DNA from: Acidaminococcus fermentans_A
GTDB taxonomy: Bacteria > Bacillota > Negativicutes > Acidaminococcales > Acidaminococcaceae
Assembly (NCBI RefSeq): GCF_052216985.1
Contig: NZ_JBQOUY010000005.1
Location: 1-64,000 of the forward strand
Direction of reading: 5' to 3'
Length of the DNA stretch: 64,000 nt
A program made the position numbers and the translations under genes. Shown piece after piece: positions 1 through 5,843 of the stretch. The notes beneath the pieces are model-generated. The model did no database searches. It was not told where the DNA came from and was given only the letters and a program-made list of their open reading frames with translations. How positions within the stretch are numbered: position 1 is the first letter of the stretch; the number at the start of each line of letters is the position of its first letter.

Positions 1-75
1 AACTATATGTCACCCAATGACTATGAAAAATTATATGCAAACTACAAGAAAAAGGCAGCTTTGATTGCTGGATAA
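1..75 (+). CDS. C-terminal end of an IS3-family transposase (partial)
   Basis: The reading frame open at the first base runs 24 codons to TAA at 73-75 and begins NYMSPNDYEKLY. A 'xMSPxxYExLY' stretch close to the stop is typical of the end of the DDE-type OrfB of IS3-group elements, where it follows the catalytic glutamate. Everything upstream is outside the window, so it cannot be said whether the transposase is intact. The following bases (about 76-125) carry an outward TTGACA near 112, as is common at IS ends, but no inverted repeat can be confirmed. Confidence 0.55.
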   Translation, partial: NYMSPNDYEKLYANYKKKAALIAG

Positions 76-204
76 CTGATTGATAGAAACCTCAATTTAA
101 CTTGTACTCAAACTTGACATAGGACCAGACAAGGTGGCCAATCCCTAAAAGTGTTTGGCCGCACTCGTTCATTTTGGGGCCTTTCTTCTCCCAAAATTGA
201 AATG

Positions 205-235
205 GGCGGGAAAGCCCTAAAATGGCTTTCCCGCC
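205..235. terminator. 12-bp perfect hairpin
   Basis: GGCGGGAAAGCC (205-216) is the exact reverse complement of 224-235, with a 7-base loop. The following bases (TTGATT) are only weakly U-rich, so this may be a terminator for the transposase transcript or part of a larger structured region continuing to 330. The stretch 76-379 holds no convincing gene. Confidence 0.5.
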
Positions 236-247
236 TTGATTACCCAT

Positions 248-330
248 TAGCAAAGACGGGCGAGACTGTCAACGGCGGCGCTGAAAGCGCCGTTCATCTT
301 GACCGTTGACTGGCTCGCCTGGCTTTGCTA
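248..330. repeat. Nested 83-bp imperfect palindrome
   Basis: Four pairs of arms are nested: TAGCAAAG 248-255 with 323-330, GGCGAG 259-264 with 314-319, GTCAACG 268-274 with 304-310, and GGCGCT 277-282 with 286-291. Together they could form one long stem with small internal loops. It is non-coding and lies just upstream of the mef promoter. It could be a transposon resolution or transfer site, a strong terminator or a recombination relic; nothing in the sequence decides between these. Confidence 0.6.
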
Positions 331-379
331 CTGCCCGTAAGAGATGGAAAAACAAGATGGAAAACAAGGTTAAAAATGG

Positions 380-409
380 TTGACAAGTCTATCGGATGTG
401 TGTTATACT
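380..409 (+). promoter_or_regulatory. Sigma-70-type promoter of the mef leader
   Basis: TTGACA at 380-385 and TATACT at 404-409 are separated by 18 bases. Transcription would start near 416 and run through a leader of about 270 bases before the exporter gene at 685. Confidence 0.75.
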
Positions 410-443
410 GTGCGACAGTTTGAGATTGGAAGGAGGCTTACGT

Positions 444-464
444 GTGTTAATTTGTGTACGCTAA
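444..464 (+). CDS. Putative 6-residue leader peptide MLICVR
   Basis: An AGGAGG at 431-436 is followed after 7 bases by GTG at 444, which opens a frame of six codons and a TAA. It lies between the promoter and a series of terminator-like hairpins. Short peptides at this position usually sense ribosome stalling and control attenuation of resistance genes. A second GTG at 442 would give only two codons. Assignment is by position; the peptide itself is not one I recognise. Confidence 0.35.
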   Translation: MLICVR

Positions 465-491
465 TAAGCAATAAAAAGTAGAAGTACCTTT

Positions 492-582
492 CCACATGAT
501 GGTGGGCTTTTTTTGCGTGCGTATGCAAAGGAACACGTAGGTTTGACACGAGCAGTCTTTGAACTGTATCGTGGTGTTTTTT
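492..582 (+). promoter_or_regulatory. Two terminator-like hairpins in the mef leader
   Basis: CCAC 492-495 pairs with GTGG 502-505 and is followed by a T-run at 508-514. CACGA-g-CAG 547-555 pairs with CTG-ta-TCGTG 564-573 and is followed by T577-582. With the stronger hairpin at 599-641 they form a tandem attenuator between promoter and gene. Each stem is weak alone, so the arrangement is suggestive rather than proven. Confidence 0.45.
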
Positions 583-598
583 CGTGCTTTGTTGTTAT

Positions 599-641
599 GC
601 AGGCGTCTGCCCTCTCTGTGGGACAACGCCTGCTTTTTATT
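599..641 (+). terminator. Attenuator terminator before the mef-like gene
   Basis: GCAGGCGT at 599-606 pairs perfectly with ACGCCTGC at 626-633, followed directly by TTTTTATT. This is a standard Rho-independent terminator placed 50 bases before the start codon, so transcription must read through it for the exporter to be made. Antibiotic-induced ribosome stalling upstream is the likely switch, by analogy with other macrolide and tetracycline resistance leaders. Confidence 0.65.
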
Positions 642-684
642 GCAGAAACAAAGGAACAATGCAATAAAAAAGGAGGTTCGCATT

Positions 685-1905
685 ATGACCCAAAACAACA
701 ATTCATGGAGAAAAACTTATTTTACACTTCTTGCCGGACAAGCAATATCCTTTATTAGCAGCGGTATTTTGCAAATGGCCATTATCTTTTATTTGGTTGC
801 GAAAACTAATTCTGCAATCATATTGACGGCGGCAACACTGATTGGATTTTTGCCGCAAGCCTGTTTAGGCCCGTTTGCAGGTGCTTTTGTTGACCGGCAC
901 AGCCGTAAAAGCGTAATGATTGGTGCGGATTTGATAATTGCCGCCGCTGGCGGTATTCTGGCGCTGGTGGCGTTTTACATGGAATTGCCCGTATGGTCTA
1001 TTATGGTTGTCCTGTTAATCCGAAGTGCGGGAACTGCTTTTCATTCTCCAGCATTCAGCGCAGCAACACCTATGATTGTGCCAAAAGAGGAACTTACAAA
1101 ATGCGCTGGTTACACGCAGACCATGCAAGCAGTAAGTGCGATTATCAGTCCAGCTGCCGCAGCGTTTTTATATGCTGTTTGGCCTCTTAATGCAATTATA
1201 TTGTTAGATATTGTGGGTGCAATCCTTGCCTGTGTGACTGTTGCGATTTCGTCCATACCAACGCCTGAACTATGTCCAGAAACGAAAAGACAACAGTTTT
1301 TACAGGATATGAAAGAGGGGTATGTGGTATTAAAGCAAAACAGGGGCCTCTTTGCTCTGCTCTGGATTGGTGTAATTTATATGTTCTTTTATATGCCAAT
1401 CAGTACGCTTTTTCCTCTCATCTGTATGTCATACTTCAAAGGAACACCGGCCCATGCCTCTGCCGCTGAAATTGCTTTTGCGGTTGGTATGCTGCTTGGC
1501 GGAGTCATTCTGAGCATTTGGGGCGGTTTTAAGAAACGGCGGTACACCATCGGTCTTTCCGTTCTCCTGATGGGCGTTAGCAATATGCTCTCCGGGCTTT
1601 TGCCGCCAGACGCATTTCTTGTCTTTGTTGTGTGCTGTACTGTTATGGGAATTTCCGCTCCATTTTACGGTGTGCAAAATGCGATTTTTCAAGAAACGGT
1701 CAAACCAGAATATCTGGGGAGAGTTTTTTCTCTACTGACAAGCGCCGCTTCCCTCGCCATGCCGTTTGGCCTTGTCATTTCCGGGCCTCTGGCGGAGCGG
1801 CTGGGAGTTGAGAAATGGTTTGTCATTTGCGGAATTGGCATTATCATCGTTGCGCTTGCCGTATTTTTACTACCCGGTTTGAGAGAGATTGACAATACGC
1901 AATAA
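685..1905 (+). CDS. mef: Mef-type macrolide efflux protein (MFS)
   Basis: A 406-residue major facilitator of the Mef family, which exports macrolides by proton antiport in the inner membrane. The start is ATG 685, preceded by AGGAGG at 671-676; a longer frame from 559 would run through the attenuator and is not used. It shares with Mef(A) the N-terminal GQAxSxI..ILQMAIIFYL pattern, the DRHxRKxxMIGADLIIAAAG segment after helix 2, and the KPEYLGRVFSL stretch in the second half. About twelve hydrophobic segments are visible. Expression is probably attenuator-controlled. It is diverged from Mef(A), so I would not assign an allele; it pairs logically with the rRNA methyltransferase downstream. Confidence 0.85.
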   Translation: MTQNNNSWRKTYFTLLAGQAISFISSGILQMAIIFYLVAKTNSAIILTAATLIGFLPQACLGPFAGAFVDRHSRKSVMIGADLIIAAAGGILALVAFYMELPVWSIMVVLLIRSAGTAFHSPAFSAATPMIVPKEELTKCAGYTQTMQAVSAIISPAAAAFLYAVWPLNAIILLDIVGAILACVTVAISSIPTPELCPETKRQQFLQDMKEGYVVLKQNRGLFALLWIGVIYMFFYMPISTLFPLICMSYFKGTPAHASAAEIAFAVGMLLGGVILSIWGGFKKRRYTIGLSVLLMGVSNMLSGLLPPDAFLVFVVCCTVMGISAPFYGVQNAIFQETVKPEYLGRVFSLLTSAASLAMPFGLVISGPLAERLGVEKWFVICGIGIIIVALAVFLLPGLREIDNTQ

Positions 1906-1983
1906 TCAACTGCACCTTTTTCTATTACTAAACAAAATGCCTGGATGAAGGTATCTTACAAATCGGAGTTTGGAGGTGAGAAT

Positions 1984-2010
1984 ATGACAGCGCATATGAG
2001 ATTAAGATAA
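1984..2010 (+). CDS. Macrolide-sensing leader peptide MTAHMRLR
   Basis: GGAGG at 1972-1976 sits 7 bases before ATG 1984, opening eight codons (MTAHMRLR) and TAA. The ending MRLR is the stalling core of the ErmD-type leader peptides (Arg-Leu-Arg, '+X+' motif), and the peptide differs by one residue from the leader I recall for mef(A) (MTASMRLR). Ribosomes carrying a macrolide arrest at this motif. Here the leader lies after the mef-like gene and 77 bases before the methyltransferase, so it should control the methyltransferase. The frame is far too short for routine gene calling. Confidence 0.8.
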   Translation: MTAHMRLR

Positions 2011-2087
2011 CACCGCGGGTTATGTTGCGGTGAATCCGTATTGCATAGCTCGCTTATTGGGCAAGTAATATAATAACGGAGGGAATA
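2011..2087 (+). promoter_or_regulatory. Attenuator hairpins masking the methyltransferase ribosome site
   Basis: CACCGC 2011-2016 pairs with GCGGTG 2027-2032 directly after the leader stop codon. TCCGTATT 2035-2042 can pair (one bulge) with 2072-2080, which covers the start of the GGAGGG Shine-Dalgarno sequence (2078-2083). Stalling on the leader would disrupt the first hairpin and could free the ribosome site. This is the classic layout of macrolide-inducible translational attenuation. Alternative pairings exist (TTATT 2054-2058 with 2072-2076), so the exact switch needs folding. Confidence 0.6.
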
Positions 2088-2921
2088 ATGAATAAAATAC
2101 TTAGATTTAGTGACAGTGAAAAAGTTTTTCAATGTCCTATATGTAAAACAGATTTAAAATTGAAACAAAAAAGTTTATTTTGTTCTAATCATCATTGTTT
2201 CGATATTTCAAAAACGGGTTATGTGAACTTTGCTGTAGGAACAAAATCTTCAAAACATTATAGCAGAGAGACTTTTCAAATTAGGCGGGAGGTTTTAGAA
2301 AAAGGCTATTATTCACATATCCTGAATGAAGTGGTGCAGCTTATAAAAAGCTTTAGCAGCATTGATACAATACTTGATGTTGGCTGCGGTGAAGGATATT
2401 ATTCAAAGCAGATAAAAGAAGTATCAGGTGATAAAGAAATTATTGCATTTGATATTTCTAAAGATGCTGTTCAGCTTGCAGCAAAAAGTGATTTCAGTAA
2501 TTCTATCAAATGGTTTGTGGGAAATTTGGAAGAAATGCCCATAAAAGACAAAAGGATAGATTGCATATTAGATATTTTTACTCCTGCTAACTATTCCGAA
2601 TTTAACAGAGTTTTGAAAGAAGGCGGTTATGTAATTAAGGTAATTCCGGGAAATGCTCATCTTAAGGAGCTTCGAGAGACGGCAAAAGAACAATTGAAAA
2701 GCAATCAATATTCTAATGCGGCTGTCGTAGATTATTTCCAAAAGAAGTATTCCGTTGTTTATCACAAGAAAGTTTCAGCAACGTATACAATGACATCCGA
2801 GGAAATAAAAACCTTTGCGGATATGACTCCACTACTGTTTTGTGTAAATAAAGATGGAATAGATTTAAAAAAAACAAAAGAAATCACTATTGATGCAGAG
2901 ATATTTGCAGGGAAATTATAA
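2088..2921 (+). CDS. RlmA-type 23S rRNA (guanine-N1) methyltransferase
   Basis: A 277-residue protein with the two-part structure of RlmA/TlrB enzymes, which methylate N1 of G745 or G748 in the 23S rRNA exit-tunnel region. Residues 16-37 form a zinc site (C16-x2-C19, C32, H36 or C37), and 'ILDVGCGEGYYS' near residue 93 is the SAM-binding motif I. RlmA(II)/TlrB-type modification affects tylosin-class macrolides, so together with the mef-like pump it suggests a macrolide resistance pair. The start ATG 2088 has a GGAGGG ribosome site. The leader peptide and hairpins upstream point to macrolide induction. The exact target base cannot be told from sequence alone. Confidence 0.8.
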   Translation: MNKILRFSDSEKVFQCPICKTDLKLKQKSLFCSNHHCFDISKTGYVNFAVGTKSSKHYSRETFQIRREVLEKGYYSHILNEVVQLIKSFSSIDTILDVGCGEGYYSKQIKEVSGDKEIIAFDISKDAVQLAAKSDFSNSIKWFVGNLEEMPIKDKRIDCILDIFTPANYSEFNRVLKEGGYVIKVIPGNAHLKELRETAKEQLKSNQYSNAAVVDYFQKKYSVVYHKKVSATYTMTSEEIKTFADMTPLLFCVNKDGIDLKKTKEITIDAEIFAGKL

Positions 2922-2925
2922 ATTC

Positions 2926-3018
2926 AATTTCAAGGTGGCACTTAAAAATATTGGCGACAAAACTACCAAACCTGCGCGAAATGAACCTGAACTTAATCTT
3001 TTCAATCCAAAAGATAAT
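2926..3018 (+). repeat. 93-bp orphan copy of an internal blaACI-1 fragment
   Basis: Bases 2926-3018 are identical, without a mismatch, to 3639-3731 inside blaACI-1 and encode the region around the catalytic Glu-166 (Ambler). The copy begins four bases after the methyltransferase stop codon and is followed by unrelated AT-rich sequence. It is therefore a truncated bla relic or a duplication product, not a gene. Confidence 0.97.
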
Positions 3019-3120
3019 ATCGATTCGTTTTTTATGCCTGATTTTTTTAGTTTTGTGTCCAATTTTTGTTGACAAGTGCAAGTGACTGCATCTTTGATTG
3101 TATGAAGTGATGTATTAGTA

Positions 3121-3222
3121 ATGGCAATAAGAGTGCTAATTGCTGATGATCACGCTCTATTGAGCCAATACGACCCGTTGAATTTGGCGGGTCGTTCAAC
3201 AGATAGTAGGAGGTTATTATGA
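3121..3222 (+). pseudogene. Response-regulator N-terminal fragment fused to the bla leader
   Basis: ATG 3121 opens a 33-codon frame beginning MAIRVLIADDHALL, which is the canonical start of NarL/FixJ-type response regulators (beta-1 strand plus the acidic DD pocket). Homology stops at codon 14-15; the rest is novel. Its TGA (3220-3222) overlaps the blaACI-1 start ATG (3219-3221), so if translated it would be coupled to bla. I infer that bla was joined behind a truncated regulator gene, perhaps borrowing its expression signals. Confidence 0.6.
3170..3195 (+). promoter_or_regulatory. 8-bp hairpin just before the bla ribosome site
   Basis: ACGACCCG 3170-3177 pairs perfectly with CGGGTCGT 3188-3195. 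It ends 12 bases before the AGGAGG (3208-3213) of blaACI-1. There is no T-run, so it is more likely an mRNA stabiliser or an element end than a terminator. A TTGACA lies at 3069-3074, but no well-spaced -10 box could be found. Confidence 0.45.
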
Positions 3223-4073
3223 AGAAATTTTGTTTTTTGTTTTTGATAATCTGTGGCTTGATGGTTTTCTGCCTTCAGGATTGTCAAGCGCGGCAGAAAT
3301 TAAATCTTGCTGATCTGGAAAATAAATATAACGCCGTGATTGGTGTTTACGCCGTTGACATGGAGAATGGAAAAAAAATTTGCTACAAACCTGATACGCG
3401 TTTTTCCTACTGCTCGACAATCAAAGTTTTTACGGCTGCAGAATTGCTAAGACAAAAAAATACCTCCGATTTGAATGAAATTCGTAAGTTTTCGGCGGAA
3501 GATATTTTGTCCTACGCGCCAATCACCAAAGACCATGTTGCTGATGGCATGACGCTGGCGGAAATTTGTTCGGCATCGCTCAGGTGGAGTGACAACACGG
3601 CGGCAAATTTAATTTTGCAGGAGATCGGCGGCGTGGAAAATTTCAAGGTGGCACTTAAAAATATTGGCGACAAAACTACCAAACCTGCGCGAAATGAACC
3701 TGAACTTAATCTTTTCAATCCAAAAGATAATCGTGATACTAGCACGCCGAGACAGATGGTAAAAAATTTGCAAGTCTATATATTCGGCGATATTTTGAGC
3801 GACGACAAGAAAAAACTGCTGATTGATTGGATGAGCGACAATTCCATAACCGACACGCTTATCAAGGCAGAAACTCCGCAAGGTTGGAAAGTTATCGACA
3901 AGAGCGGTTCAGGCGATTATGGGGCGCGGAATGATATTGCCGTGATTTATCCGCCCAATCGCAAACCCATTGTCATGGCGATAATGTCGCGCCGCACGGA
4001 AAAAAATGCAAAATCTGACGACGCTATGATTGCGGAGGCGGCAAAACGAATTTTTGATAATTTAGTATTTTAA
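3219..4073 (+). CDS. blaACI-1: ACI-1 class A beta-lactamase
   Basis: A 284-residue serine beta-lactamase that hydrolyses penicillins and cephalosporins in the periplasm. An N-terminal signal peptide (about 24 residues, MKK then a Leu/Phe/Cys-rich core) is followed by every class A motif: S66-T-I-K69 (Ambler 70-73), S124-D-N126 (130-132), E160-P-E-L-N164 (166-170) and K228-S-G230 (234-236). The sequence matches the ACI-1 enzyme of Acidaminococcus fermentans as I know it. AGGAGG at 3208-3213 sets the start. A segment of the gene (3639-3731) is repeated upstream at 2926. Sequence context fits carriage on a transposon inside a prophage. Confidence 0.93.
   Translation: MKKFCFLFLIICGLMVFCLQDCQARQKLNLADLENKYNAVIGVYAVDMENGKKICYKPDTRFSYCSTIKVFTAAELLRQKNTSDLNEIRKFSAEDILSYAPITKDHVADGMTLAEICSASLRWSDNTAANLILQEIGGVENFKVALKNIGDKTTKPARNEPELNLFNPKDNRDTSTPRQMVKNLQVYIFGDILSDDKKKLLIDWMSDNSITDTLIKAETPQGWKVIDKSGSGDYGARNDIAVIYPPNRKPIVMAIMSRRTEKNAKSDDAMIAEAAKRIFDNLVF
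3639..3731 (+). repeat. Intragenic partner of the 93-bp direct repeat
   Basis: Codons about 141-171 of blaACI-1, identical to 2926-3018. Recombination between the two copies would delete 713 bp including the 5' half of the gene and its leader. Confidence 0.97.
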
Positions 4074-4216
4074 AGGGGCTTGATAGCATCGGTATTGCCG
4101 ATGGGCAGAGAGGGCCATCACGCAAAAATATTTCGCCAAACATTTATATCTCACTCAAACTTCGCACACCTGAAACCCTTACTATTATATCATATTCCGA
4201 TTTTCTTCATCAAAAA

Positions 4217-4264
4217 TACGGCAGAGAATCCTGCGTTTCCTCTTGGATTCTCTGCCGTAATCCT
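4217..4264. terminator. Bidirectional terminator between bla and the recombinases
   Basis: ACGGCAGAGAATCC at 4218-4231 pairs perfectly with GGATTCTCTGCCGT at 4245-4258. T-runs flank both sides (TTTTTT on plus at 4262 onward; ATTTTTG on the minus transcript). It ends the minus-strand recombinase operon and insulates it from bla. The 140 bases between bla and this hairpin contain only a small stem (CATCGG/CCGATG near 4088-4103). Confidence 0.85.
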
Positions 4265-4274
4265 TTTTTCCTGC

Positions 4275-5843
4275 TTATGCTCTGATTTCCGTCCCGTCCT
4301 TGAAGGTCATCCGGATATCGTCTCTGCTGTACACTGTGATGAAATCCACCAGGCTGCCCCACAGCCGGGCATCGAACTCCTTAATGAGATCCTGATTCCT
4401 AAGCTCCTTGATGAAGCTGTCCATCTGACGGCTCCGGGCCTTGCGATACTGGATGGCTTCACAGGTCTTGTCGTACTGCGTCTTCGCTGCTTCATACCGA
4501 CTGACCAGTTCGTTGTAGTTCCGGTCATAATCATCCTGGTTCTGCGCGACCCTGGCGTTCTCGGCTATGAGCTGCTGTATCTTGTCGGCCAGCAGGTTCA
4601 AATCTGTGCTTATCCTGTCCCGCTCCTCTTCCAAGTCTTCTGTGTCAGTGAGCCGTTCCTTCAGCAGTGTGATGCTGTCAAGTACGTCCGCTTTGTTTTC
4701 GATGAGCTGATTGACGGCCCGGACGAAGGCTTCCTTGATATCATCCTCTGTCAGATGTGGTGTCTTGCAATGGCTCTTGAACTTATCGTTGCATCGGTAG
4801 ATGGTTCTGCGGTACTTGTCGGTCGAATGCCAGACCTTGGCCCCGTACCAGCCTCCGCACTGGCCGCACTTGATTTTGCTGGAGAAGATGGATACGCCGC
4901 TGTAACGTCCCCTGCCTTCACGCCGCCGCTTGATTTCTTCCTGTACCCAGTCGAAGACCTGCGGGCTGATGATGGCTTCGTGGTTATTTTCCACATAGTA
5001 CTGCGGCACTTCCCCTTCATTCGCTTTCGTTTCTTTGGTCAGGAAGTTGACGGTGAACCGCTTCTGCAGCAGGGCATCGCCCTTGTATTTCTCATTTGTC
5101 AGGATGCTCTCTACCGTCCCCGGATACCAGCGTTTCTTTCTTGCCGGAGTTTCCAGCCCTCTGGAAGTCAGCTCCCTGGCAATGGAGTGGAAGGTATACC
5201 CGTCCAGGAACAAGCGGTAAATCAGTTTCACCGTCTTGGCCTGTTCCCGGTTGACGACCAGATTCCCGTCCGGTCCCCGGTCATAGCCAAGGAAATGGCC
5301 GAACGGCACACACACCTTCCCGTCAGCGAATCGCTTCCGATGGCCCCAGGTGACGTTTTCCGAGATGCTCCTGCTTTCTTCCTGCGCCAGGGAACTCATG
5401 ATGGTGATGAGGAGTTCGCCCTTGGCATCGAGCGTCCAGATATTTTCCTTCTCGAAATATATCTCGATGCCCTTGTCCTTGAGCTTGCGTACCGTTGTCA
5501 GGCTGTCTACGGTATTTCTGGCGAAGCGGCTGACTGATTTTGTGACGATGAGGTCGATTTTCCCATCCATGGCATCCCTGACCATCCGCTTGAAGCCATC
5601 GCGGTGACGCGTGTTGGTAGCCGAGATGCCTTCATCGGTGTAGATGCCGACAAATTCCCAGTCATCCCGTTCCCTGATATAGTTCGTATAATAATCGACC
5701 TGTGCTTCATAGCTGCTGATCTGGTCATCATGATCCGTAGAAACCCGGGCATAGCCAGCTACTCTCCGCTTCTTCCGGCTGTTGATCGGGGCCGCTGTAT
5801 AACGGCTGATGGTGGCCGGGATGGCCCTTACTGTCTTTGCCAC
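4275..5843 (-). CDS. Large serine recombinase (integrase) 1
   Basis: A 522-residue large serine recombinase. The N-terminal resolvase domain (about 27-175) has the nucleophile S35 in YARVS and the conserved SRFARN and EESRSISENV stretches. A recombinase domain (about 190-310) follows, then a zinc ribbon (CGQCG with a distant Cys pair, about 328-375) and a coiled coil (about 395-480), the part that controls direction in phage integrases. It starts at GTG 5843, inside the end of the second recombinase gene (16-base overlap), so the two are translationally coupled. It probably integrates and excises this prophage, alone or with its partner. Confidence 0.92.
   Translation of the reverse strand: MAKTVRAIPATISRYTAAPINSRKKRRVAGYARVSTDHDDQISSYEAQVDYYTNYIRERDDWEFVGIYTDEGISATNTRHRDGFKRMVRDAMDGKIDLIVTKSVSRFARNTVDSLTTVRKLKDKGIEIYFEKENIWTLDAKGELLITIMSSLAQEESRSISENVTWGHRKRFADGKVCVPFGHFLGYDRGPDGNLVVNREQAKTVKLIYRLFLDGYTFHSIARELTSRGLETPARKKRWYPGTVESILTNEKYKGDALLQKRFTVNFLTKETKANEGEVPQYYVENNHEAIISPQVFDWVQEEIKRRREGRGRYSGVSIFSSKIKCGQCGGWYGAKVWHSTDKYRRTIYRCNDKFKSHCKTPHLTEDDIKEAFVRAVNQLIENKADVLDSITLLKERLTDTEDLEEERDRISTDLNLLADKIQQLIAENARVAQNQDDYDRNYNELVSRYEAAKTQYDKTCEAIQYRKARSRQMDSFIKELRNQDLIKEFDARLWGSLVDFITVYSRDDIRMTFKDGTEIRA

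Larger units (their letters stand above)
1..4210. mobile_element. Resistance transposon segment (IS3 end, mef, rlmA-like, blaACI-1), left end outside window
   Basis: All genes here are on the plus strand and AT-rich, unlike the GC-richer minus-strand phage genes that begin at 4275. The cargo is a macrolide exporter, a 23S rRNA methyltransferase and a class A beta-lactamase, with a transposase tail at the extreme left. The parts are joined by non-functional scraps (a 93-bp bla fragment and a response-regulator fragment), which shows stepwise assembly. I infer that the element lies inside or at the edge of the prophage because it directly abuts the recombinase genes. Its terminal repeats cannot be defined because the left end is missing. 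Confidence 0.7.

Noticed and set aside
2890..3072. Plus-strand 60-codon frame containing beta-lactamase residues
   Set aside because: It is created by the 93-bp bla fragment lying in frame between unrelated sequences; it has no signal peptide and no active-site serine.
4080..5537. Plus-strand frame of 485 codons opposite the first serine recombinase
   Set aside because: It is antisense to a clear recombinase gene, has no ribosome site at its start and shows no domain.
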